Below the pieces are notes generated by a model. It worked only from the letters and a program-made list of their open reading frames with translations, ran no database searches and was not told the origin of the DNA. This document shows positions 44,882-52,525 of a stretch of 64,000 nt of DNA, piece after piece (the first letter of the stretch is position 1; the number at the start of each line of letters is the position of its first letter). This stretch comes from JAEUMD01 sp050246945 (GTDB lineage: Bacteria; Pseudomonadota; Alphaproteobacteria; Rhizobiales; Hyphomicrobiaceae): the NCBI GenBank assembly GCA_050246945.1, contig JBFWVC010000002.1, forward strand, positions 306,403-370,402, in the 5' to 3' direction. Position numbers and translations under genes: made by a program.

Positions 44882-45115
44882 GTGCAGGTTCTCGTTCGCG
44901 ACAACAACGTCGACCAGGCCCTCAAGGCGCTCAAGAAGAAGATGCAGCGCGAGGGCATTTTCCGCGAGATGAAGCTCCGGAACTATTACGAAAAGCCCTC
45001 CGAGAAGAAGGCCCGCGAGCAGGCCGAAGCCGTTCGCCGCGCGCGCAAGCTGGCCCGCAAGCGCGCCCAGCGCGAGGGTCTGCTCCCGTCGAAGGCGTCG
45101 AGCCGCGGTCGCTGA
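44882..45115 (+). CDS. rpsU: 30S ribosomal protein S21
   Basis: A 77-residue, strongly basic small-subunit protein. MQVLVRDNNVDQALKALKKK and REMKLRNYYEKPSEKKAREQ are the S21 hallmarks; a GTG is used as start. The arginine- and lysine-rich C-terminus is longer than in E. coli, as usual in alphaproteobacteria. It follows purK by 150 bases and may have its own promoter. Confidence 0.95.
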   Translation: MQVLVRDNNVDQALKALKKKMQREGIFREMKLRNYYEKPSEKKAREQAEAVRRARKLARKRAQREGLLPSKASSRGR

Positions 45116-45177
45116 AGCCTCATCCCGTATGCATGCTCACCGGCGTGTGCGTGATTCTGCGAAACACACGTTCCGTT

Positions 45178-45284
45178 ACACGTGGCGCAACAGTGCGTCG
45201 CGGTTTTGCGGCAACGGCGTGCGCAAGCAAGATCAATGACTTAAAGCGTCTGGGGCGAATATGAAAATTCGCGATACGCTTTAA
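45178..45284. repeat. Family A palindromic repeat, diverged copy
   Basis: ACACGTGGCGCAACAGTGC, then GTCGCGGTTTTGCGGCAACGGCGTGC, resembles the unit at 36401. The adjoining hairpin TTAAAGCGTC ... ATTCGCGATACGCTTTAA (45241-45284) matches the third hairpin of that copy. It lies after rpsU and before its terminator. Confidence 0.7.
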
Positions 45285-45313
45285 GGCCGTTCCCTGTCCT
45301 GTTGATGGAGTCG

Positions 45314-45345
45314 AGCCCGAACCGGCAATCCGGAGCGGGCTTTTT
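45314..45345 (+). terminator. Intrinsic terminator after rpsU
   Basis: AGCCCG pairs with CGGGCT, with an inner CCGG/CCGG pairing, and is followed directly by TTTTT. It lies about 200 bases past rpsU and would also stop readthrough from purEK. Confidence 0.75.
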
Positions 45346-45464
45346 GCGTTGCTGCAAAATGGACGGAACAACGCTCGGAACCCCAACCGCCAGGCCGCGC
45401 AAAGCCGACGAACGAGCGTTGATGCGTTGGACGTGCGGCACCACCCATGCCCCGTCGGCCAACC

Positions 45465-46325
45465 TCATCGCGCCTTTGACGCTGCCCCGCCGGCATCCTC
45501 GACGCGGCCCTTGCGCCCTCCGGCATAGTGACTATCCATCCACGCGAATATCTGGTCGAACGAGCCCATTGTGTCGTGGTCCAGGTGCCCCGCGCCCTCA
45601 ACCTTGACCAACTCCTTCTCCCCTAACGCCGCCTCGTAGACCGCTTGCCCCATGCTGAGTGGGATCACCGCATCGCCCCCCCCATGGACGACGAGCAGTG
45701 GCATGTTCACCTTCTTTATGTGCCGCATCGTGTCATAGCGATCTCGCAAGAATGTACCGGCAGGTAAGTAGGGATAGTGGAGATGCGCCAGATCCAGCAT
45801 GGAGGTGTAGGGTGCATCGAGGATCAACCCGGCGGCGCGCCTTTTAGCAGCGACTTGCACTGCGACACCCGTTCCCAGCGACTCCCCGAAGATGAAGATC
45901 GCCCCTGCGTCGAAGCCTTCGTCCACGAGCTTATCGAATGCGCGTTTGCCGTCAGCTACGTTCTCGCGCTCCGTTGGCTTGCCCGTCGAACCGCCGTAGC
46001 CCCGGTAGGTCATCATGAAGAGGCCGACGCCCGCATCCTGGAAACGCCGGATCCGGCCCGCCCGGTCGGCGAGCGCACCCGCATTGCCGTGGAAATATAA
46101 GACTGTGGGACGTCCGGGAGCGGGCGGCGACCACCATGCCAACACCGTATTCCCGTCCGGCGTGGCGATCTCCCGCTCGACGACATCGCTTAGACCGACT
46201 TCGCCGGGCGCAACGCGGTGGCGGTCAGGATGATAGATGAGGAATTGCTGCAAAGCGGAAGCCCCAAGAACGACGAGGGCTGCAATGACAACAAGGAACG
46301 CGGCAAGCGACGAAATGACATTCAT
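45465..46325 (-). CDS. Alpha/beta hydrolase, membrane-anchored
   Basis: A 286-residue protein with an N-terminal hydrophobic helix (SSLAAFLVVIAALVVLGASALQ) that probably acts as an anchor, then an alpha/beta-hydrolase domain of the Bem46/YfhR type. YFHGNAG (oxyanion region), MTYRGYGGSTGKP, the nucleophile elbow GESLGTG, the Asp in VHGGGDAVIP and the His in GAGHLDHDTMG complete the set. Substrates of such proteins are generally unknown. It is convergent with rpsU. Confidence 0.88.
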   Translation of the reverse strand: MNVISSLAAFLVVIAALVVLGASALQQFLIYHPDRHRVAPGEVGLSDVVEREIATPDGNTVLAWWSPPAPGRPTVLYFHGNAGALADRAGRIRRFQDAGVGLFMMTYRGYGGSTGKPTERENVADGKRAFDKLVDEGFDAGAIFIFGESLGTGVAVQVAAKRRAAGLILDAPYTSMLDLAHLHYPYLPAGTFLRDRYDTMRHIKKVNMPLLVVHGGGDAVIPLSMGQAVYEAALGEKELVKVEGAGHLDHDTMGSFDQIFAWMDSHYAGGRKGRVEDAGGAASKAR

Positions 46326-46506
46326 GTTGCGGCCATCGAATCATCGCGAGCCCGCCCCCGCCGGCCCGATGCTGTCGGGCAGTCAACTCCCGCACCCGAT
46401 CTGCAGACTGGCCGCTCACGGCAGTCAGAAGACCGCCACTGACAGCAGAACCAGCGCTCAGCGCTTCTCGGGCCTGACTGCGGCAAAATCATTCCCGAAG
46501 GCATCC

Positions 46507-47058
46507 TCACGGCTTATCAAAGCAACTGAGCAGTTGCTTCGCCCGCTGCGGTCCGGGCAGATGCCCGAAAGGGGAGCCTCCACTCTTCGCCAGGAACGGG
46601 GCAAAGCTCATCACATCGTCGCGGCTGAAAATCCCATTGTCTCGCCCGTGCCGGATAGCCCAGCAATCCGCGTCTGTCTCCATTGTCAGACTCATCTGGA
46701 ACCAGTGCCCAAGCACGTGGTGGGCGCATTCGTGCTGATAGAAGAACAACTGCAGCTTGTTGGGCAGCCGCCCAATGATTTCGGGATCGATCGCAATGAT
46801 CGGCACTCGATTGATCACACCGGCACGCCCCACATCGCCCAGATTGGCGACCTGCATCGTCGTCACCGCGACACCACGGATGTCCTTGCAACTTACTGCC
46901 CATCCCGCGATCGTCGTTTCTCCTGGGACAGAAGACTTTTGCTCCTGCGCCGCCTTCACCTCGCCGGACACGATAATGCCAGCCCAGAGAACAAGCATGG
47001 CCGATAATGAGTAGACGATGTGCCGTGACACGTGGCTGCCACCTCCATTGTCTGACAT
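46507..47058 (-). CDS. Putative secreted metalloprotease with HExxH motif
   Basis: A 183-residue protein. One hydrophobic segment (residues 15-32) looks like a signal peptide or anchor, followed by an exported domain. HECAH at residues 109-113 is a zinc HExxH motif in the context HECAHHVLGHW, and a downstream ETDADCWA (127-134) supplies the Glu/Asp third ligand found in M48-like and related minimal gluzincins. Two further cysteines might form a disulphide. No substrate or family name can be given with confidence. The start codon overlaps an ATGATCTGGATCA sequence like that upstream of the YeeE/YedE gene. Confidence 0.75.
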   Translation of the reverse strand: MSDNGGGSHVSRHIVYSLSAMLVLWAGIIVSGEVKAAQEQKSSVPGETTIAGWAVSCKDIRGVAVTTMQVANLGDVGRAGVINRVPIIAIDPEIIGRLPNKLQLFFYQHECAHHVLGHWFQMSLTMETDADCWAIRHGRDNGIFSRDDVMSFAPFLAKSGGSPFGHLPGPQRAKQLLSCFDKP

Positions 47059-47171
47059 GATCTGGATCAGCTTGGTCCGATCGCCATGGCCCTGTCAACG
47101 CACCGGCCCGCCGACCTGAGTTTCGCACCGCCATCGACCGGTATGGTGGCAAACCCGGCCAACAAAATGGA

Positions 47172-47201
47172 GAACCCCCGGGGCGCTGGCGCTCGGGGGC
47201 T
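47172..47201 (-). terminator. Hairpin at the end of the pnt operon
   Basis: On the minus strand GCCCCCGAGCGC pairs with GCCCCGGGGG around a short centre, 28 bases after the pntB stop, followed by a weak T-rich stretch. It is the probable end of the transhydrogenase transcript. Confidence 0.6.
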
Positions 47202-47228
47202 CATTTCGTTCGTGGACCTGGCACAGGC

Positions 47229-48635
47229 TCAGTCGTGCAGCGCCTTGGCAATGTCCTCGGTCATCTTCTTTGCGTCGCCCAGCACCATCACCGTGTTGTC
47301 GCGGTAGAAGACCGGGTTGTCGATGCCGGCGTAGCCCGAGGCAAGCGAGCGCTTGTTGAAGAGCACTGTCCCCGCCTTCCACACCTGTAGCACCGGCATG
47401 CCGTAGATCGGCGACGTGGGGTCGTCCTCGGCAGCCGGATTGACGACGTCGTTGGCGCCGATCACGTAGACCGCGTCGGCTTGTGCGAACTCGGAATTGA
47501 TGTCTTCGAGTTCGAACACCTCGTCATAGGGCACGTTCGCCTCGGCAAGCAGCACGTTCATGTGGCCCGGCATGCGGCCCGCCACCGGATGGATCGCATA
47601 CTTGACCTCGATGCCTTGCTTCTTCAGCGCATCGGCCATCTCGCGAAGCGCATGCTGGGCCTGCGCAACCGCCATGCCGTAGCCCGGCACGATGATTACC
47701 TTCTGCGCGTTCTTGAGCAGGTAGGCCGCATCGTCAGCCGCACCGATCTTGACCGGCTTCTGCTCGCCGCCGCCACCGCCTGCCGCTGCTGTCTCGCCGC
47801 CGAAGCCGCCGGCGATCACCGACAGGAATGCGCGGTTCATACCCTTGCACATGATGTAGGAAAGAATGGCACCTGACGAGCCCACGAGCGCGCCCGTGAT
47901 GATGAGCGCGATGTTGCCGAGCGTGAAGCCGATGCCCGCCGCCGCCCAGCCTGAATACGAATTCAGCATCGACACGACGACCGGCATATCCGCGCCGCCG
48001 ATCGGGATGATGAGCAGCACGCCCAGAGCCAGCGAAATGAGCGTGATCAGCCAGAACAGGCCCGCCGAGCCGCCCGACTGGTAGAACCAGTAGATGAGCA
48101 GGACGAGCAGCACGCCGAGGCCGCCGTTGATGAGATGACGCGCCGGCAGAATGATTGGCTTGCCTGACATCCTGCCCGACAGCTTTGCGAACGCAATGAC
48201 CGAGCCGGTGAATGTGACCGCGCCGATTGCAACGCCGAGGCTCATTTCGATGAGGCTCGCACCCTTGATCGACCCGGGCACACCGATGCCGAATGCTTCG
48301 GGGGCATAAAGCGCTGCGGCCGCAACCATCACTGCCGCCATGCCGACAAGCGAATGGAACGCGGCCACCAGTTCCGGCATTGACGTCATCGGAATCTTTT
48401 TGGCCGTATAGGCGCCGATCCCCCCGCCGATGCCCAGACCGAGCGCGATCAAGACCCACGTGCCAAACGACATTGGACTTGCCACGCCGAGCGTCGTCAG
48501 GATGGCGATCGTCATGCCGATCATGCCGTACATGTTGCCCTGCCGCGAGGTTTCCGGATGCGACAGGCCCCGGAGCGCCAGTATGAACAGGATGCCGGAG
48601 ACGAGATAGAGGATGGCTACGAGATTGGCGCTCAT
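47229..48635 (-). CDS. pntB: NAD(P) transhydrogenase subunit beta
   Basis: Forms part of the proton channel (dII) and the whole NADP(H)-binding domain (dIII) of the proton-translocating transhydrogenase. The 468-residue protein has about nine helices, then the dIII domain with VPGYGMAVAQAQHALREMAD, HPVAGRMPGHMNVLLAEANVPY, and GANDVVNPAAEDDPTSPIYGMPVL, and KRSLASGYAGIDN. The enzyme uses the proton gradient to reduce NADP+ with NADH. Its ATG overlaps the stop codon of the preceding interrupted small frame (ATGA). Confidence 0.96.
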   Translation of the reverse strand: MSANLVAILYLVSGILFILALRGLSHPETSRQGNMYGMIGMTIAILTTLGVASPMSFGTWVLIALGLGIGGGIGAYTAKKIPMTSMPELVAAFHSLVGMAAVMVAAAALYAPEAFGIGVPGSIKGASLIEMSLGVAIGAVTFTGSVIAFAKLSGRMSGKPIILPARHLINGGLGVLLVLLIYWFYQSGGSAGLFWLITLISLALGVLLIIPIGGADMPVVVSMLNSYSGWAAAGIGFTLGNIALIITGALVGSSGAILSYIMCKGMNRAFLSVIAGGFGGETAAAGGGGGEQKPVKIGAADDAAYLLKNAQKVIIVPGYGMAVAQAQHALREMADALKKQGIEVKYAIHPVAGRMPGHMNVLLAEANVPYDEVFELEDINSEFAQADAVYVIGANDVVNPAAEDDPTSPIYGMPVLQVWKAGTVLFNKRSLASGYAGIDNPVFYRDNTVMVLGDAKKMTEDIAKALHD

Positions 48636-48925
48636 GTCAGCTTCCCTGAGGGGCGGTCGACAACCAACCGCGCAAGTGCAATTTCAGCGGACGCACGAAG
48701 CTCGGCATCATCAGCCTCGAATAAGCTGTCCGGCGTGCGCAGGACGGGGTCGCGGCACTAGGCCTCGACAACGTAGAACAGACCATTGATGACAGGGGGC
48801 AGCCGATCAGCCCGGTCGCGCGCAGCATCCCAGCGATCGAGGAAGCGGTCGTGAAACACCGCCTCGTCGATCTGCCGGCCGATGAACGCGCAATGGAGCT
48901 CAAGCCAGTCGCCGTCATCGCTCAC
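48632..48925 (-). pseudogene. Small pnt-operon gene interrupted by an in-frame amber codon
   Basis: A frame begins with GTG (48925-48923) overlapping the pntAB stop (GTGA) and ends in a TGA (48634-48632) overlapping the pntB ATG (ATGA). It would encode 97 codons, but codon 56 is TAG (48760-48758). The first 55 residues begin MSDDGDWLELHCAFIGRQ and end NGLFYVVEA; the portion after the amber reads CRDPVLRTPDSLFEADDAELR and ends VVDRPSGKLT. Both halves have natural, acidic composition. It is either a recent nonsense mutation or sequencing error, or a 55-residue gene with a leftover tail. The function is unknown. Confidence 0.65.
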
Positions 48926-49323
48926 TTCTTCTCTTTCTTTTTGTACATGGCGAGCATGCGTTGGGTGACGAGGAAGCCACCGAAAATGTTTACCGACGCC
49001 ATGACCAGGGCGAGGAAGCCGAAAATCTTGGCAGCAGTGCCTCCCGCGGCGACTCCCTTGACGCCAACAGCGAGCAGGGCGCCAACCACGATCACCGACG
49101 AAATGGCGTTGGTGACGCTCATCAATGGCGTATGCAGCGCCGGCGTCACCGACCACACGACGTAATAGCCGACAAAGATCGCCATCACGAACACCATCAG
49201 CATGTAGAAGAAGGGATCGACAGCACCGTCGCCGCCGCCGCCCGCGGCAAACGCGGCGCCGGCCGGCACCAGCAGCGCCGCCACGGAGACGACGGCCACA
49301 CTAAGAGCTTTCGCAAATGTCAT
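48922..49323 (-). CDS. pntAB: NAD(P) transhydrogenase subunit alpha, membrane part
   Basis: A 133-residue membrane subunit carrying the alpha-side helices of domain II, split from the NAD-binding part as in many alphaproteobacteria. Hydrophobic segments include an N-terminal signal-like helix (ALSVAVVSVAALLVPAGAAFA), FFYMLMVFVMAIFVGYYVVW, NAISSVIVVGALLAVG and FLALVMASVNIFGGF. It ends MYKKKEKK. It lies 11 bases after pntAA and overlaps the next small frame by its stop codon. Confidence 0.94.
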   Translation of the reverse strand: MTFAKALSVAVVSVAALLVPAGAAFAAGGGGDGAVDPFFYMLMVFVMAIFVGYYVVWSVTPALHTPLMSVTNAISSVIVVGALLAVGVKGVAAGGTAAKIFGFLALVMASVNIFGGFLVTQRMLAMYKKKEKK

Positions 49324-49334
49324 GGGTGTCTCCT

Positions 49335-50474
49335 TTACGCGGCAGGCTGGGTCATGTTCGGATGCACGATCTTGCCGTCCTTAGCCACCAGCGTACCCTT
49401 GACGATCTCGTCGTCCCAGTTGATCGCCAGCGTTTTCTCCTTCTTGTCGATCAGCGTTTCGACGAAGGACAGGAGGTTGCGCGCATAGAGGCTGGAGGCG
49501 TTGAAGGCGAGTCGTCCCGAATAGTTGAGCGGACCGAATATCGTGACGCCCTCCGCCTCGATAGTCTCGCCGGGCTTTGTCAGCTCGCAGTTGCCGCCGC
49601 GCTCGGCGGCCAGGTCGACGATGATCGCGCCGGGCTTCATCGACCGAACCATCTCCGCGCTGATGAGGCGCGGCGCCGGACGTCCCGGGATCAGCGCCGT
49701 CGTAATCACGATGTCCTGGGTCTTGATGTGATTGGCCACCAGTTCGGCCTGCTTCTTCTGGTATTCTGGGCTCATCGGCTTGGCATAGCCGGCAGCCGTC
49801 TGCGCCTGGCGGAATTCGTCGTCCTCGACAGCAATGAACTTGCCGCCAAGCGACTGCACCTGCTCCTTCGTCGCCGGACGCACGTCTGTGGCCGTGACGA
49901 TGCCTCCGAGGCGCTTCGCAGTGGCGATGGCCTGCAGACCGGCCACGCCGACCCCCATGATGAACACTTTCGCAGCAGGCACGGTGCCGGCCGCCGTCGT
50001 CATCATCGGCATTGCCTGGCCGAACATCGAGGCGGCGTCCACGACAGCTTTGTAGCCTGCGAGGTTCGCCTGCGAGGAGAGCACGTCCATTGACTGCGCT
50101 CGCGTGATTCGCGGCATGAACTCCATCGAGAACAGCGACGCGCTGGTTGCGGCCAGCGCCTCGAGCCCGGCCCGGTCGTCGTGCGGGGCCAGGTTTGCCA
50201 CCACCAGCGCACCGGGCTTCAGCTGCGACACGTCCTCAGGCGAAGGCCGGCGTACCCTCAGCAGGATGTCGGCGCCCGATAACGCCGCACCGGCCGAGCT
50301 GGCTATCTCCGCGCCTTGCGCCTTGTACATCTCGTCGGTGAAACGGGACTTGGCTCCAGCGCCGCTCTCGATTCTCACCTTTGCGCCAAGCGCCGTGAGC
50401 TTCTTGACCGTGTCGGGCGACACCGCAACGCGCGGCTCGTCGGCGCTTTCAGCCGTGACAGCTATGGTGAGCAT
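49335..50474 (-). CDS. pntAA: NAD(P) transhydrogenase subunit alpha, NAD-binding part
   Basis: The soluble NAD(H)-binding domain I of transhydrogenase, 379 residues. MLTIAVTAESADEPRVAVSPDTV is related to alanine dehydrogenase. FIMGVGVAGLQAIATAKRLGGIVTATDVRP is the NAD-binding Rossmann fold, and DIVITTALIPGRPAPRLI and GAIIVDLAAERGGNCE follow. It works at the cytoplasmic face with PntAB and PntB to supply NADPH. Confidence 0.96.
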   Translation of the reverse strand: MLTIAVTAESADEPRVAVSPDTVKKLTALGAKVRIESGAGAKSRFTDEMYKAQGAEIASSAGAALSGADILLRVRRPSPEDVSQLKPGALVVANLAPHDDRAGLEALAATSASLFSMEFMPRITRAQSMDVLSSQANLAGYKAVVDAASMFGQAMPMMTTAAGTVPAAKVFIMGVGVAGLQAIATAKRLGGIVTATDVRPATKEQVQSLGGKFIAVEDDEFRQAQTAAGYAKPMSPEYQKKQAELVANHIKTQDIVITTALIPGRPAPRLISAEMVRSMKPGAIIVDLAAERGGNCELTKPGETIEAEGVTIFGPLNYSGRLAFNASSLYARNLLSFVETLIDKKEKTLAINWDDEIVKGTLVAKDGKIVHPNMTQPAA

Positions 50475-50620
50475 GGATGCGTCCGATTAATTCCACTGTC
50501 GATCAGCACTGCGACAGGGATGTCAAATCTAAGGGGTGAGGATGCCTTTGGCGCGGGCGTGCCATCGAGGACCGTCGCAGATCAGACGCCAGCGCTGAGA
50601 GCACGCCACCGAGCCGCGCG

Positions 50621-50764
50621 TCAGACCAGGAAGTAGGCCATTCCGACCAGAAGCACCACGACCGTGGCAACCAGGAGTTTGGTCATGAACACGAAGCCTG
50701 CATAGGTCCGCTCGTGCTCCCGGTAGTCCATGGCCGGGTTGCCGCTGCTGGTATCGATCGTCAT
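50621..50764 (-). CDS. aa3-type cytochrome c oxidase subunit IV-like small protein
   Basis: A 47-residue single-pass membrane protein resembling the bacterial aa3 oxidase subunit IV family. MDYREHERTYAGFVFMTK is followed by the helix LLVATVVVLLVGMAYFLV at the C-terminus. The ATG at 50764 follows a strong GGGGAGG, so the longer upstream frame is dismissed. Proximity to pntAA is common in alphaproteobacteria. The family subunit sits at the edge of the oxidase and is not essential for activity. Confidence 0.85.
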   Translation of the reverse strand: MTIDTSSGNPAMDYREHERTYAGFVFMTKLLVATVVVLLVGMAYFLV

Positions 50765-51039
50765 GCGTTGAACCTCCCCTTTTGACAGTTTTTTGCCTGA
50801 TTTCTCGTAGCCCAAGCGCGCCCTCGCTTCAACTGGTACCGTCGTACAAGGATGTCGCGGGCCATAACGTCGCGCATCCGCCCCAATTTCGAGCGATTCG
50901 CCAGCAATCTGACGGCAACTGGGAAGCTCGGCCGGTGTGTTCAGCTATTGCGGGCGCATTGCGGCCGGCATTGGACAGCTCGGCTGGCTAAATCCGACCA
51001 GCCCGTCGTATTGGGTCAAAATTCGTCTGGGGGCATCAG

Positions 51040-51750
51040 ATGCGAACCAACACCTCTCGCCTAGCCAAACCGCTACGGGGCCTCGGCAGAATTGATGATC
51101 TGCGCGGCACGATTGCGCTGCTGATCGGCCTCCTGGCGGCTGCACCCCCGGCCATGGCACTCGAAGTGCTGCCCGATGAGAAGGCCAGCCGGGAGGCCTG
51201 CGAGCGGCGGTTCTGCGAGATCGTCCTCGATGGCAAGGAGCAGGGCCCACCGTTGGCCTGCGACATGACCAAAACGTGGGACCGGGTGAAGATAAAGAAG
51301 AACGGAGAGAAAAACGCGCTCTCGTGGGGCTTTGGCGATGCCCGCTGCAAGGTGACCCTCAAGATTCCGCGCGACAAGATCGTCCCTGCCTTCACTGAGG
51401 ACAAGCACACGTTCCAGTTCGAGCGCCAGACCATCGACTGCAAGGTCGAAGGTGCCGACAACAAACTCAATACCCTTGAGGTCGATGCCGCGCCGAAGAT
51501 CAAGTTCAAGAACGGACACGCCTACAAAGTCTGGATCAACGTCGAGGATGTTCGCGGCGACAGCGGCCTGAAGACTCTCGTTTGGACGGCCTCGAAGCTC
51601 GCCGACAACGTTGGCTTGTTCCACAGCGCCACGGTCAAAGAAATCAACAAGTTCATCCACAAGACCTGCAAGGCGGACTATGGCAAGGATGCCAAGCACC
51701 CCAAGGATGCACCCGGTGGCGACAAGCCGCTGCGGGCGGATGCACGCTGA
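51040..51750 (+). CDS. Hypothetical secreted protein, tandem paralogue 1
   Basis: A 236-residue protein with a basic N-terminus, a hydrophobic segment (GTIALLIGLLAAAPPAMALE) and a domain with paired cysteines (ACERRFCEIVL, PPLACDMTKTW, ARCKVTLKIP, TIDCKVEGA). It ends in a Lys/Asp-rich tail. By eye it is paralogous to the gene immediately downstream: GPPLACDMTK against GPLLACRVPL, and APKIKFKNG against APRVVFKDH. Periplasmic location is inferred. No known family or function is recognised. Confidence 0.75.
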   Translation: MRTNTSRLAKPLRGLGRIDDLRGTIALLIGLLAAAPPAMALEVLPDEKASREACERRFCEIVLDGKEQGPPLACDMTKTWDRVKIKKNGEKNALSWGFGDARCKVTLKIPRDKIVPAFTEDKHTFQFERQTIDCKVEGADNKLNTLEVDAAPKIKFKNGHAYKVWINVEDVRGDSGLKTLVWTASKLADNVGLFHSATVKEINKFIHKTCKADYGKDAKHPKDAPGGDKPLRADAR

Positions 51751-51799
51751 CCGGCACGTTCATCGCTGCCACCACCCGGCGACCGCCGCATCTGGTTTG

Positions 51800-52423
51800 A
51801 TGTCGCAACGCCGGCACCTGCGGGGCCTGCTGTCCGTCCTGATCCTGGCAATTGCCACGTCCGCGGCAATGTCGCAGGAAGCAGACGTCCGAGGACCTCC
51901 GGTCACGTCCCCCGCTGAAGCCCCTGCCCCGGACGGGCAACCGCTCTCGGAGGACTGCTTTGACGAACTGGAAAACGGCTCCGGGCCGCTTCTCGCCTGT
52001 CGCGTGCCGCTCCGCCTGTCCCCGACTGAGCAGGCCGAGCTGGAGAATGGGTCGCGCGGTTACGTGAAGAACGTGTCGTGCTTGCTCACGATCCGCATCG
52101 GGCGCGGCACGCTGGAAGTTCCCATCGAAATCGCCGACCACGTTTTCCAAAGCCCAGAACAGCCCGTCGCCTGCACCGTCACCACCTACAAGGCCACGTT
52201 CGACATTACCGCGACGTTTGCACCCCGCGTTGTATTCAAGGACCATACCGCGGTCGAAGCCGCTCCGGGTCTGGCCAACGTGAAGGGCGTGAGCCGCGTC
52301 ATCTCTTGGCCGGTGGTGCAGTTCGTCAACCGCTGGCCATCGATCCAGACAGGCATGTTGCGGGTCGTCAACGCCTACCTCGCACGCGAACGCAATCGCG
52401 GGTTTACCCGCGGCACGCCCTGA
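51800..52423 (+). CDS. Hypothetical secreted protein, tandem paralogue 2
   Basis: A 207-residue protein with a signal peptide (LLSVLILAIATSAAMSQ) then a domain matching the preceding gene in order: GPLLACRVPLRL, NVSCLLTIRIGRGTLEVP, VACTVTTYKATFDITATFAPRVVFKD and a final helix. It has lost the Lys-rich tail. The ATG at 51800 gives the proper signal peptide; an ATG at 51740 that overlaps the previous gene by 11 bases is possible. Tandem duplication followed by divergence is inferred. Function unknown. Confidence 0.73.
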   Translation: MSQRRHLRGLLSVLILAIATSAAMSQEADVRGPPVTSPAEAPAPDGQPLSEDCFDELENGSGPLLACRVPLRLSPTEQAELENGSRGYVKNVSCLLTIRIGRGTLEVPIEIADHVFQSPEQPVACTVTTYKATFDITATFAPRVVFKDHTAVEAAPGLANVKGVSRVISWPVVQFVNRWPSIQTGMLRVVNAYLARERNRGFTRGTP

Positions 52424-52525
52424 GCACGCAAAATTGGGCGCTGAGCGAATGTGCACGGCACACAGGACACGCAAAAGGCATTGCCTCGCCTCAGCCGGGC
52501 CGCGCATGTGCCGCCGCGCACTGGC

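Larger units (their letters stand above)
45116..45464. other. Intergenic region with Family A repeat and terminator
   Basis: About 350 bases between rpsU and the alpha/beta hydrolase gene. It contains the repeat at 45178-45284 and the terminator at 45314-45345. No coding frame or RNA gene is apparent in the rest. Confidence 0.4.
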
